Of a DNA stretch of 64,000 nt, positions 42,201-50,222 are shown piece by piece; position 1 is the first letter of the stretch; every line of letters starts with the position of its first letter. The DNA lies in the NCBI GenBank assembly GCA_045614565.1, contig JAZLDG010000036.1, forward strand, positions 1-64,000. Reading direction: 5' to 3'. The stretch is from Scatosoma sp045614565 (GTDB lineage Bacteria; Bacillota; Clostridia; Christensenellales; Borkfalkiaceae). The position numbers and the translations under genes are program-made. The notes beneath the pieces are model-generated. The model was not told the DNA's origin. It did not search any database and worked only from the letters and a program-made list of their open reading frames with translations.

Positions 42201-43749
42201 TCCTAAAATTGCAAAAGTAGATCTTTCAAACGTAGAAACGGTTGGCGCGTATGCCTTTGCGGATAACGCCGCTTTGGTAGAAGCAACGATCGGTAATAAC
42301 GATAAGAGTTTGAAAATCGGCGAAGCCGCATTTGCGAATACGTCTATTAGTCAACTTACTTTGTCTGCAAACGTAGAAAAGATTGAAAAATACGCATTCT
42401 ACGCAATCGACGTTCCCGTTGGTACGACTTTGAATTTGTCGGCAGTAAAAACTATCGGCGAATATGCGTTTGCAAAAACGAAAGTAACGGAAGTTACGCT
42501 TGCAAAAGGTGCTACCGTTGAAAAAGGCGCGTTCTTTGAATGTGAAGAACTTTCTACCGTTAAAAATCTCGAAACAGCGGTTTATATCGGTGCAAAAGCA
42601 TTTGAGAAAACGGCTTTGACCGTAGCGGATATTACTTCGGCTACTTACGTTGGCGATTTCGCGTTCGGCGGATCGAAAGTGCAAGAAGTTGTATTTGGCA
42701 AAAATACCTTGAACGAGCTTGGAGATAATCCTTTCTATGGTTGCGAAATTGAGACGTTTGCGATAGAACAAGAAAAGAAACTTCCCAATGGAAAGGTAAT
42801 CGGTACGGAAGTCGTTACGACTTACGATATCAGCGATTCCATCAAGGTAATCGACGACGTAATTTATCAAGTCGTTGAAAACGGTGGATATGAAATTATT
42901 ACGTATCCGATAAATAGAGCTGGAACGAATTATAACGTTATGGAAGGAACAGTTCGCGTGACGGCTAGAACGTTCTACGAATCTAAACTTGAAAGCGTAG
43001 TTCTTCCATCCACGCTCAAAACCATCGGCGATAGATCGTTCTACGGCTGTGAAAACCTTTCGGTAGTCGTATTTAAGAGTTATGAAGCACCGCTTTTTGA
43101 AGAAGAATATTCGCCCGACTACGTAACCGCGTACGAATTGCCCTTTACAGGTGAATTGCGTGTTTACGAAGGCGAAGATCCTATAAAAGGTTTGGGTATT
43201 ATCCCGTTCTATATGTGGAATGCTACGGCAGGTTGGAATAATTTCTATTTCGGCGCAAACTTCGTGGATAGAATCGGGCACACGAACGGCAATCTCGTTA
43301 TGGTTAAACCTGCAAACGGTAAGAATTACGAAACGTTCGTATCTTCCAAATATTTCGGTACGGTCGTAGCGGGAAGTAACGCGGCTACGGACGCGACGCT
43401 TACCGTCATCGGATTGATCGACGCGTTGCCTGAAAATATCACGTTATCTCATAAGGACGCTGTAAATAAAGCATTGTCTGCTTATAACAGTCTTCCTACC
43501 GATCAACAGGCACTTGTAAAGGAAGTAAATTACGCAAAACTCAACAACGCAATTTCAATGATAGAGTATTTAGAATCGAGATTGCCTAGTACCGATTCCG
43601 ATACGCCTGTTGACCCCGATAATTCCGATACGGTTGCTCCGCAAGCGGATAACACGGGATATATCGTAGCCATCGTCGTTTTAGGCGTAGCCGTTTTGGC
43701 AATGGTTGCGTACGTACTTTTGGATAAGTTCGTTTTCAAAAAAAAGTAG
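36220..43749 (+). CDS. Cell-surface subtilisin-like (S8) protease fused to LRR repeats
   Basis: A 2509-residue surface protease. Signal helix and lipobox FSAC with C25 suggest a lipid anchor. The S8 catalytic triad is complete: D214 in VLDTGLDYTH, H288 in EHGTHVAGI, S619 in FSGTSMACP. A protease-associated domain (about 498-538, GKIVLVKRGTTTFEEKV) is inserted, as in lactocepin-type enzymes. Fn3-like and Ig-like domains follow to about 1400. LRR_5 repeats fill about 1410-2285, and a short helical region (2405-2460) precedes a C-terminal membrane helix (about 2481-2505) ending FKKK. I chose ATG 36220 because the signal peptide starts there; the frame is open from 36160. The stop follows a slippery A-tract, and a 32-codon acidic tail continues in the -1 frame. 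It heads the unit that includes the peptide importer. Confidence 0.9.
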   Translation: MTKLRKIAIRSAAVLGAVCMTFSACTQDLLSEQKQTETGTDGLVKQTGYSLDNQIENYYDPNVVFKLPDTVSKNDDVSVIVSLNSDSLMDTYKANGTKDSLSEYLQSYDGKIAAKKAATEQKKWISRLDKAGIKYTLGAQYDTILNGFEVIIKGKDFRALGEFFSTDATLIIGETYMPSVTEVVTNDVEVYETGIFDSSNSPYQGDGVVVAVLDTGLDYTHTAFSVNNFTTTNERFTLQNVSEKIDLTAAARLTPGLTGQDVYLNKKVPFAYDYADRDPDVLPISSEHGTHVAGIIAGKDDEITGVAPNAQLAIMKVFSDEKAGAKQAWILDALDDCATLNVDVINMSLGSGCGFAREVDKEEMNEIYDKIGEVGISLITAAGNDYISTQGSEKNGSLNLTSNPDAGTVGSPSTYSAPLSVASVDGVKTPYFLYNGDIMYFNEAHTSSAKTKDFVTDILDDYSELVGRTVTEHTFEYVTIPGLGRASDYSEPNSFYEGKIVLVKRGTTTFEEKVRIALKEKGAIGVIIYNNISGQITMSVGKDVGAVCSLSQDDGEKLALAGTGTLTISKDLVAGPFMSDFSSWGPTSDLQIKPEITAHGGEILSAIPGQGYDRFSGTSMACPNQAGAAALIRQYVRQSGKFGDYNQELSPEKAREVTALVNQLMMSTADIVYNKNGLPYAVRKQGAGLVNITKAITAESFIKTYNQAGDLMDRTKFELGDDKDRDGVYSMKFSIHNIAASAATYDLSCTVLTEGVSETYTSHSDTTVSMEGRMLDGAKLTVKTVDGHAANGNQVTVNAGGNVVVEVEIVLSDEDKQFIAKSFEYGMYVEGFVLLDAVNGAMVDLNVPLLAFFGDWTEAPIFDEEYYDTNKDELNAGIDFEDKLMADAYATRVTGKLYSEYVGILGQYYFGQDPSATPIAADKEHIAISNQENDKQSAINSIDSIWAGLLRNVKESHIKIVEDATGEVVFQRVEYNQRKSSGVGTISSSSIDVEFSALEQELKNNTKYTVTVTAYIDYGEHSDQRNVRNVFEFPLFIDFQAPAVTGVNYRTEYDKTTKKTKLFADLQIYDNHYAMGVQVGQITRAEEDSGYDFAMDTFGKYVTPVYSSFNSTSTVSIELTDHVKKLKTSVTMDPDGKPLNNSNTFIAICYDYALNNSTFEIQLPDEVIDMYFNQAEIKLSPNETKALNTLLEVYPLDTWIEVLDYESSDKDVVDVVNQTLIAKKSGTAVITASGYNANGEEVKTQLSVKVLAEGEDGFKKYDAPAVNKFNVTGYKVNKAYYSVNGTDREIGVTDGVYNFGNDYSLSMYPSESVTLLPDLDSNFGDDMVKVTYKAGNNKVKIEKVYEEKDGVKVETNKAILVAQAEGIASVSVNVLFNGKPTFYSTRITVTVKDPVITQGMYLTSYKGLGGVVELPNDRGIEIIQSYAFSNYEYVDKTKDDIIDEEDPYLIKQHYIGDKGKEFDGQRITKVIIPDGVTAIESYAFAGMIELEEVVLPKSLVKIGMGAFYGCKNLKNVNLENVKFINKDAFSGTKLGEDQEIKLDSVVAIGNYAFENTLLKSVILPTTSQSLGIGAFKGNKQLKTVVFDAEKIKVGESAFEDCLGISIIDVNAAVIARKAFYNCTALTKVTLGKDVEIIGEYAFANTNVASFKVSVQNDTFNVKADGAILCNNDEVVLVAPKYNKISIDLEDATSIGTGAFAGQTNIQSITANKVTKIGDYAFVDCAALNTVKFERLEEIGKYAFYGTKISKTPNLENISKIGDYAFANSRLESVVLPSVARVDDLIVGDYAFANCNALQTVTVGDNVKLGKGAFSSEVVIYDYDSFIEEIRQTKDPVTYSQIQNYLDTYYIDYQYAVKDEFGVTKEWKTYYKYNFTNENKVRNDGPKSVLAIVTIGDNVIVGDNAFDGNIKLHTLTIGDGTSLGNYAFYNAMSLSVVDLSGVTAVGDYAFSGSQLIDIWWESQWQYESKAPRAAYEQKFEDGKRVYADYIYSKFIPKIAKVDLSNVETVGAYAFADNAALVEATIGNNDKSLKIGEAAFANTSISQLTLSANVEKIEKYAFYAIDVPVGTTLNLSAVKTIGEYAFAKTKVTEVTLAKGATVEKGAFFECEELSTVKNLETAVYIGAKAFEKTALTVADITSATYVGDFAFGGSKVQEVVFGKNTLNELGDNPFYGCEIETFAIEQEKKLPNGKVIGTEVVTTYDISDSIKVIDDVIYQVVENGGYEIITYPINRAGTNYNVMEGTVRVTARTFYESKLESVVLPSTLKTIGDRSFYGCENLSVVVFKSYEAPLFEEEYSPDYVTAYELPFTGELRVYEGEDPIKGLGIIPFYMWNATAGWNNFYFGANFVDRIGHTNGNLVMVKPANGKNYETFVSSKYFGTVVAGSNAATDATLTVIGLIDALPENITLSHKDAVNKALSAYNSLPTDQQALVKEVNYAKLNNAISMIEYLESRLPSTDSDTPVDPDNSDTVAPQADNTGYIVAIVVLGVAVLAMVAYVLLDKFVFKKK
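40470..43090 (+). repeat. LRR_5 repeat array in the subtilase
   Basis: Repeats of the IGxYAFxxC type, less regular than in the giant protein. Two insertions of charged, Tyr-rich sequence (near 41690-41880 and 42090-42200) interrupt the array. Confidence 0.75.
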
Positions 43750-43844
43750 CCGTTGCAAGCGAAAAAGAAGTGGAAGACGTTTCCGCGCAAGAAGAAAATA
43801 CCGTGGAAGAAACGACGGTCGAAACCGAACAAACGGAAGAATAA
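43740..43844 (+). other. Slippery heptamer and -1-frame 32-codon tail of the subtilase
   Basis: The gene ends in eight A residues (43738-43745) then G, TAG. In the reading frame this is A_AAA_AAG (43740-43746), the best -1 slippery heptamer known in bacteria (dnaX). The zero-frame TAG is the very next codon. In the -1 frame the sequence runs from GTA 43746 for 32 codons to TAA at 43842-43844, giving an acidic tail that begins VAVASEKEVEDVSAQE. The same result would follow from insertion of one A by transcriptional slippage, or from a one-base assembly error. The tail ends 31 bases before the next gene, as expected if it is real coding sequence. Confidence 0.65.
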
Positions 43845-43875
43845 GGTATAGCACAAAAAAGGAAAATAGAATTTT

Positions 43876-45429
43876 ATGAAAAAGAAATTCGGAATCATTT
43901 TAGCGTTGGCTTGCATAGGAATTACCTGTTTTGCGGCGGGGTGCGCTAATGAAACGGAAATGGAAAGGTATCAAAGAGAAGGTTATACCGTAATGGTTAC
44001 TTACGATGCCAACGGCGGCGCATTTTTGAATCGTCAAGGCATTACCATAATGGATTTATTCAAGCCTTCCGATTACTTGGACGAAGACGGCGTGGCGCGT
44101 ATTAAATTGAGAGAACCGACCGATTTAGCACGCCCCACGAGCGGTACGGGTAACGTTACCGTTACCAAGCAAAAGCACTTTTTCGTTGGGTGGTATCAAA
44201 ATCGTGAATTGCGTAAAAACGACGACGGACAAGTTCTTTCGGAAGCCGGGGATATACTCGAAGAAATAGACGGCAAATTCGTTTATACGGGAACGACGAC
44301 GGAAGCAACGCCTGCTTATAATTACTCGGGCTATTGGGATTTTCAATCGGACGTAATTGAATATTCGCAAACGGACGGTCTGTTTGAGATGACGTTATAC
44401 GCCGCTTGGGTACCTTATTATCAGTTTGATTATTATTATCGAACGGAAGGGGAAACGGAGTGGACGTATTTAAGCTCGACGACTTTCGATTATAAGACGA
44501 CGAAAGCGGAAGGCTCGACTACGCACGACAAGGACACGATTTGGTTGCCCGACTGGAAAGACGGCGCGATGAATTATTCCTATCGATACGCCGACAATTC
44601 CGCCTTTGAATTCCCCAAAGTGGACGGCACAACTTTCAAAGCCGCTTACACGGACGCGGATTGCACTGAAAAAATAGAAGGCTCGTTCGAGCATAAAGGC
44701 ACGGTGGATCAAGAACAAGGTATTGCGGTTGATCGCGTGCAAAATATCTATATTGAAGTAGAAAACGGCGAACGCTTCATAATCGATACGGCGGAAAAAT
44801 TCAGTCAATACGCGAAGCTTAACGGTATTTACGAAATCACGGCGGATTTAGATTTTAAGAACGGTGAAGTCGACTGGCCGAAATCCTTTGTCGGCGGTGA
44901 GTTTAAGGGACAAATATACAGCGTCGGCGACGCAACGTATACGTTCCAAAACGTGTCGGCAAAATTAAGCGCAACGTCTGCGTCTTACGGCGGTTTGTTT
45001 GGAAAAATATCCGCGTCAGCAACCGTTAAAAACGTAAAATTTGATAACGTAACGATGGATTTCACTTATCTTTCGACGCGTACGAGCGACGCAACGTTCG
45101 GCACGTTTGCAGGATATATTGACGAAAACGCAAACGTTTCCAACGTTTCGGTGAACGGTAAGCTCCGTTTGGGTGAAGTTACTTTGGAGCTGGCTTCCGA
45201 TTATAAATTACATTTAATTGCAAACGGCGCGTTAGACGGCATCGTTTCAAAAAAATGTAGCGTGGAAGTTTACGGTAAAAAATATGGTACGCTCTATCAA
45301 TATTCGTTTGCACCGAACAACGTCGTCGTGGACGAAAGCAGCGGAACGGTTACGCTCGATTATTCCAAAACGAATAAAGAAAACAGAGTGGAACAAGATT
45401 GCATATTTATAGGAACTTATGAAATATAA
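43876..45429 (+). CDS. Lipoprotein with B-repeat-like and GLUG motifs
   Basis: A 517-residue lipoprotein: signal helix and lipobox AAGC with C23. Residues 36-180 contain B-repeat-like segments (VTYDANGGAF, then FFVGWYQNRE and LYAAW). Residues 350-450 carry a GLUG-like motif (GGLFGKISASATVKNVKFDN), a beta-helix-forming repeat seen in bacterial surface proteins. No enzyme motif was seen. It lies between the subtilase and the peptide-binding protein with no terminator on either side (31 bases after the extended protease frame, 14 before oppA). A role in presenting substrate or anchoring the complex is inferred from position only. Confidence 0.78.
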   Translation: MKKKFGIILALACIGITCFAAGCANETEMERYQREGYTVMVTYDANGGAFLNRQGITIMDLFKPSDYLDEDGVARIKLREPTDLARPTSGTGNVTVTKQKHFFVGWYQNRELRKNDDGQVLSEAGDILEEIDGKFVYTGTTTEATPAYNYSGYWDFQSDVIEYSQTDGLFEMTLYAAWVPYYQFDYYYRTEGETEWTYLSSTTFDYKTTKAEGSTTHDKDTIWLPDWKDGAMNYSYRYADNSAFEFPKVDGTTFKAAYTDADCTEKIEGSFEHKGTVDQEQGIAVDRVQNIYIEVENGERFIIDTAEKFSQYAKLNGIYEITADLDFKNGEVDWPKSFVGGEFKGQIYSVGDATYTFQNVSAKLSATSASYGGLFGKISASATVKNVKFDNVTMDFTYLSTRTSDATFGTFAGYIDENANVSNVSVNGKLRLGEVTLELASDYKLHLIANGALDGIVSKKCSVEVYGKKYGTLYQYSFAPNNVVVDESSGTVTLDYSKTNKENRVEQDCIFIGTYEI

Positions 45430-45443
45430 CCAACGGAGGTTTT

Positions 45444-48107
45444 ATGATAATGAATAGTAAAAAAATAAACAAAAAATCTTGGCTTCGTATCGGTAGCATT
45501 GCGCTTTTTTGGGTAATGCTCGTTACGATTTTGCCCCTTACGCTTTTCGGTTGTACTCCTGAATCGACCGATAAGAAAAAGGACAGCGTCGTAATTATGA
45601 CGGAGGATTTGAGCGGTTTGTTCAATCCTTACTATGCTACGTCGGGAACGGATATTGACGTCGTAGGAATGACGCAGATCGGTATGCTTACGACGAATAA
45701 CGAAGGCGCACCCGTTGCAGGCGACGACTATACAACGGTCGTTAAAGATTTTGAGTACGAAATTCAAGGCGACGGCGACGATAAAAAGACGGTGTATACG
45801 TTTGTTATTAAAAACGATTTACTTTTTTCCGACGGTAAGCCTTTGACGATGAACGACGTATTCTTCAATATGTACGAATATCTCGATCCCGTATACACGG
45901 GTTCTTCGACGATGTATGCGATTGACATTGAAGGTCTTACGCAATACAGAACGCAACAAAATCTTTCCGATGACGGCGACTTAAACGAAACGATCGCAAA
46001 TAACGCTTCCACGAATGCTTGGATTCGTATTATGGAATTGGTCGACGTATACCAAACGATCGGTAAAAAAGGCGACAATTCTTATGAAATGAGCCAAGCG
46101 GAAATGAAGACGGCGATTGACGAATGGGACGTTACTGACGGTTATAAAGTGGCGGTTTCCACGGAAAAACAACAACAAGAATGGGATTCTTCCAAATACA
46201 ACGAAAAGCTTTTTGAAGACTATCAGTTAACGCTTAAAACGTTTAAGGAAGAATTACAAGCGGATTTCAAGGCAGCAAAAGAATCTTTCGATTTGACGAC
46301 GATGCCTTATTCCGAACATAAAACCCTTTTGGAAAACGATATATTCAAATTCTTCCTTTATGAAGGTGTAATCACGCCTGAATACAATAAAATCGAAGGA
46401 AAAACGGATAGAACGAAAATTCTTCGTTTCACGGGTATGACCGACGTTTCCAAATATACGGAAGAAAGCGCGATTGAAAGAGTATTTAACGATAAAACAA
46501 AATACGCCTTGCACGAAATTTTGACGTATTGGGGCACGGCAGGTACGCTTCGTACCAATTATACGGCGGCAGCAACCGACGTTATTTTGCAAGGCTATAA
46601 AAAGGACGACGGCTCGCTCGAATATCCTAACATCAGCGGTATCGTATCTCTTGGTCATACCACGGAAACGACCAAGGTTACCGTAAACGAAAAGGAATAT
46701 AACGTTGCAAGAGAGCATTTAGCAGACGGTACGCCGAAGAATAAGACGGAATACGACGTGCTTCAAATCACGGTAAAGGGCACCGACCCGAAAGCAATTT
46801 ATAACTTTGGCTTCACCGTTGCGCCCGCACATTATTACGGCTCGAAAAACGGTACGGGTACGGACGTTGAGATTGATATTAAAAACAATAAGTTCGGCGT
46901 AGAATACGCAAGCAGCGATTTCCAAAGCAAGGTTATTCAATCGCAACAACACGTTGAAGTTCCCGTTGGCGCAGGCGCATTTATGGCAACGGACGCAAAT
47001 AACTCCGATACGCCGACCGGACAGAATTTCTGGAACAGCAATATCGTTTACTTTAAGAAAAACGAAAACTTTATGGGCAAGAACGCTAAATTTGCCGTAA
47101 AAGCAGATAAACTTCGTTTCCAAGTCGTAAGCCCTTCCAACGCAATCGATAAGCTTGCACAAGGCGAAGTGGACTACGTAACGCCGCAATTCACGAAAGC
47201 AAACTCGGAAAGATTGAATGATTTGGAAGCTTCTGGTATTACTCAAATTGCAACTTGGCAGCTCGGTTACGGTTATATCGGTATTAACGCAGGCAAAGTT
47301 CCCGACGTAAATATCCGTAGAGCAATTATGAGCGCAATGCAAACGGAGCTCGCACTTGAATTTTACGCAGAAGACACTTGTACGACGATTGACTGGCCGA
47401 TGTCGCGTGTAAGCTGGGCGTACCCGTTTGAAGACGACGGCATTACGTCGAAACCTAATAAGAGCACGTATACGCAATGGATGGGCGAAGCAAAGGCGAA
47501 AGAAAGAATTGCGCAATATATGGTTGATGCTGGCGTACAAGGCTTCCAAGGCGATGATCGCTTAAAGATTACATTCACAATCGCAGGCGCATCCATCACC
47601 GAACACCCGACGTATGCGGTATTCAAGCAAGCCGCGAAAATTCTCAACGATATGGGTTGGGAAGTAGAAGTAAAAGCGGATTCGCAAGCACTTACGAAGC
47701 TTGCCACGGGTTCGTTGGAAGTTTGGGCAGCTGCTTGGGGTTCGACGATTGACCCTGATATGTATCAAGTATATCACAAGAATTCTTCCGCATCGTCCGT
47801 ATATGCTTGGGGCTATCGCGAAATTAAGAGCAACGATACGTTATACGAATATGAACAAGGTATTATCAACGAATTGAGCGATATCATCGATTACGCTCGT
47901 TCGATTATGGATCAAGATTTAAGAGAAGTTGAATACGAAAAGGCGATGCAGCTTGTTCTTGATCTTGCGGTTGAAATGCCCGTATATCAAAGAAAGACGC
48001 TTTACGCATATAACAGCAAGACCATCAAAGGACTTTTGCCTTCGAAAGATATCAATCATTACACGTCGCCCCTTGAAAGAATTTGGGAAATTGAATTAGT
48101 TGGCTAA
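45444..48107 (+). CDS. oppA: Oligopeptide ABC transporter substrate-binding protein (family 5)
   Basis: An 887-residue lipoprotein (lipobox LFGC, C37) of the SBP_bac_5 family, which binds peptides outside the membrane. Family features are the N-terminal FNPYYATS, LLFSDGKPLTMNDVFFN, and in the second half ARLxxGEVDY-like KLAQGEVDYV, VNIRRAIMSAM and the C-terminal EMPVYQRKT. It is far longer than usual (about 540 residues). An insertion of about 280 mostly helical, Lys/Glu-rich residues lies between about 165 and 440. This may enlarge the binding cleft or contact other surface proteins. The substrate is probably oligopeptides from family and operon, though nickel or sugars occur in this family. 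ATG 45444 follows GGAGG; ATG 45450 is also possible. Confidence 0.88.
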   Translation: MIMNSKKINKKSWLRIGSIALFWVMLVTILPLTLFGCTPESTDKKKDSVVIMTEDLSGLFNPYYATSGTDIDVVGMTQIGMLTTNNEGAPVAGDDYTTVVKDFEYEIQGDGDDKKTVYTFVIKNDLLFSDGKPLTMNDVFFNMYEYLDPVYTGSSTMYAIDIEGLTQYRTQQNLSDDGDLNETIANNASTNAWIRIMELVDVYQTIGKKGDNSYEMSQAEMKTAIDEWDVTDGYKVAVSTEKQQQEWDSSKYNEKLFEDYQLTLKTFKEELQADFKAAKESFDLTTMPYSEHKTLLENDIFKFFLYEGVITPEYNKIEGKTDRTKILRFTGMTDVSKYTEESAIERVFNDKTKYALHEILTYWGTAGTLRTNYTAAATDVILQGYKKDDGSLEYPNISGIVSLGHTTETTKVTVNEKEYNVAREHLADGTPKNKTEYDVLQITVKGTDPKAIYNFGFTVAPAHYYGSKNGTGTDVEIDIKNNKFGVEYASSDFQSKVIQSQQHVEVPVGAGAFMATDANNSDTPTGQNFWNSNIVYFKKNENFMGKNAKFAVKADKLRFQVVSPSNAIDKLAQGEVDYVTPQFTKANSERLNDLEASGITQIATWQLGYGYIGINAGKVPDVNIRRAIMSAMQTELALEFYAEDTCTTIDWPMSRVSWAYPFEDDGITSKPNKSTYTQWMGEAKAKERIAQYMVDAGVQGFQGDDRLKITFTIAGASITEHPTYAVFKQAAKILNDMGWEVEVKADSQALTKLATGSLEVWAAAWGSTIDPDMYQVYHKNSSASSVYAWGYREIKSNDTLYEYEQGIINELSDIIDYARSIMDQDLREVEYEKAMQLVLDLAVEMPVYQRKTLYAYNSKTIKGLLPSKDINHYTSPLERIWEIELVG

Positions 48108-48139
48108 TTTTAATCTATCATTAAAAAAATGGAGTAAAA

Positions 48140-49129
48140 ATGTTTAAGTATATACTCAAAAGAATAGGGATCTCTTTATTGATTCTACTCGGGGTTTCCT
48201 TTCTTCTTTACACGCTACTGCGTTGTATGCCGACGGACTTTGTTGATTCGAGAATTTTAGCGTTTCAACAATCTACGCCCGAAGGTATCACGGAGGAGTT
48301 TAAGCAACAATTATATAAAACGTACGGTCTTGACGGCACGATCATTGAAGGATATTTTAACTGGTTGGGGAACGTGTGTCAGCTCGAATTTGGCAATAGC
48401 TTTATCAGTCAGCGTTCCGTTTTATCGGAAGTTTTTAACGCGGATAGATTAGGTACGTCCTTTCTCGTTGCGGCAATCGCTACGGTGTTCGAGTTTTTAA
48501 TCGCTATCCCGCTTGGGGTTACTGCGGCAACGCATCAATATTCCTTGCGTGATTATATCGTTACGGTATTCGTACTTATCGGTATTTCCTTGCCTTCCTT
48601 CTTCTTCGGACAAATGTTAAAGGACATCTTTGCGAATAAGCTTGGTTGGTTGCCCGTTTCAGGTATGAAGGACGCGGGTATGACGTACGTCGGCTGGGAC
48701 GCGTTCGTGGATTATTTACGACATATGATCTTGCCCATTTTAACCGTCGTCGTTTTAAGTATCGGCGGACGAATGAGAATGACGAGAACGAATATGCTTG
48801 AAGTATTAAATTCCGATTATATCCGTACGGCGCGCGCAAAAGGCTTGAAAGAAGGTAAAGTCATTTATAAGCACGCGTTCCGCAATACGTTAATTCCCAT
48901 CGTAACGGGACTTGCGGGCTTAATTCCTTCCCTTTTCTCGGGTGCTATGATCACCGAATCTGTCTTTGACTTGACGGGGATCGGTAGTTACGCGCTCAAC
49001 GCTATGCAGCAAGGGGATATACCCGTCATAATGACGTATAATATGTTCTTGGCGTTTTTATCGGTAACAGGCGTTTTGCTAGCCGATTTGATGTACGGGA
49101 TCGTAGATCCACGTGTTAAACTTGCTTAA
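48140..49129 (+). CDS. oppB: Oligopeptide ABC transporter permease OppB/DppB-type
   Basis: A 329-residue permease with about six membrane helices. Signatures are the N-terminal MFKYILKRIGISLLILLGVS, the EAA-loop segment DYIRTARAKGLKEGKVI and the ending LMYGIVDPRVKL. Length is normal. It forms the channel with OppC. It starts 32 bases after oppA with a TGGAG site and no intervening terminator. Confidence 0.93.
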   Translation: MFKYILKRIGISLLILLGVSFLLYTLLRCMPTDFVDSRILAFQQSTPEGITEEFKQQLYKTYGLDGTIIEGYFNWLGNVCQLEFGNSFISQRSVLSEVFNADRLGTSFLVAAIATVFEFLIAIPLGVTAATHQYSLRDYIVTVFVLIGISLPSFFFGQMLKDIFANKLGWLPVSGMKDAGMTYVGWDAFVDYLRHMILPILTVVVLSIGGRMRMTRTNMLEVLNSDYIRTARAKGLKEGKVIYKHAFRNTLIPIVTGLAGLIPSLFSGAMITESVFDLTGIGSYALNAMQQGDIPVIMTYNMFLAFLSVTGVLLADLMYGIVDPRVKLA

Positions 49130-49143
49130 AGGAGATTGTGTCT

Positions 49144-50214
49144 ATGGAAGCGAAGAATGAATTAGAAACGCAGCCTGTTGAACAGGAAGAAGTAGCACAA
49201 TCCCAAACGGATACGGCAATAGATACGGAAACGCCGTTGGATAAAAACGTCAGATTGATGTCCCCGACGAGAATGTTGTTAAGACGGTTTTTCCGTTCCA
49301 AACTCTCCATTACGGGTATCGTAATGTTGGTGGCGTTGTTCGTCTTTTGTTGGTTAGGTCCCGTATTTTATACGCAATGGGGTGAAACGGAAACGGATCG
49401 CACGGGTGCAATTATATATACGGAATTTGAAATGACGAGCGAAGACGGTGCACCGTTTAAGCAGATAATCGTTACGAATAACGGTATCAACGCGCTTGCA
49501 TTGCCGTCAGCGGATCATATTTTGGGTACGGACGAACAAGGTATGGATATTTTCATTCGTTTGATGTACGGTGGCAGACTGTCCTTGACGATTAGTTTTC
49601 TTGCCGTATTTATAACGTCCGCGCTTGGTATCATTTTAGGTGGCATTGCAGGGTATTACGGCGGTATCGTCGATAATATCATTATGCGTATCTGCGATAT
49701 ACTAATGTGTTTGCCAACGTTGCCGTTGATGTTAATTATAGGTACGGTTTTGGAAGCAAATCAGGTACCGTCCGAATATTATATTTATTTATTGATGGGC
49801 GTATTGTCGCTCTTCTCGTGGCCGGGGATGGCTCGACTTGTGCGTGGACAAATTTTGTTTTTGCGCGAGCAAGAATATATGGTAGCCGCGGAAGCGATGG
49901 GATATTCAACGCCAAGAAGAATATTCAAGCATCTTATTCCCAACATTTTACCGCAAATTCTCGTTTCGATGACGATGTCTTTGGGTAGTATGATTTTGTA
50001 CGAATCCACGCTTTCTTATCTCGGTTTAGGCGTAAAAATTCCTTTTGCGTCTTGGGGTACGATGATTGAAGTTATATCCAAGCGTAGCGATATTCTTCAA
50101 AACAATTTCAACGTTTGGGTACCGCCTGGAATTTGTATTATTATCGCCGTACTTGCGTTTAACTTTATCGGCGACGGACTTCGCGACGCGCTCGATCCGA
50201 AGCAAAGGAGATAA
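49144..50214 (+). CDS. oppC: Oligopeptide ABC transporter permease OppC/DppC-type
   Basis: A 356-residue permease. Family signatures are the HILGTDEQGMDIFIRLMYG segment and EYMVAAEAMGYSTPRRIFKH (EAA loop), and the ending FIGDGLRDALDPKQRR. It is longer than usual because of an acidic N-terminal arm of about 35 residues and an enlarged first outer loop (about 75-120). I chose ATG 49144, nine bases after AAGGAG; an in-frame GTG at 49138 lies too close to that site. It starts 14 bases after oppB. Confidence 0.92.
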   Translation: MEAKNELETQPVEQEEVAQSQTDTAIDTETPLDKNVRLMSPTRMLLRRFFRSKLSITGIVMLVALFVFCWLGPVFYTQWGETETDRTGAIIYTEFEMTSEDGAPFKQIIVTNNGINALALPSADHILGTDEQGMDIFIRLMYGGRLSLTISFLAVFITSALGIILGGIAGYYGGIVDNIIMRICDILMCLPTLPLMLIIGTVLEANQVPSEYYIYLLMGVLSLFSWPGMARLVRGQILFLREQEYMVAAEAMGYSTPRRIFKHLIPNILPQILVSMTMSLGSMILYESTLSYLGLGVKIPFASWGTMIEVISKRSDILQNNFNVWVPPGICIIIAVLAFNFIGDGLRDALDPKQRR

Positions 50215-50222
50215 GCATAGGT

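Noticed and set aside
42226..43281. Minus-strand open frame of 351 codons opposite the subtilase LRR region
   Set aside because: Antisense shadow of a repeat-rich gene with strong codon bias; the predicted product is Arg/Phe/Ile-rich without domains.
46719..47549. Minus-strand open frame of 276 codons opposite oppA
   Set aside because: Antisense to a clear family 5 binding protein; no ribosome site or promoter.
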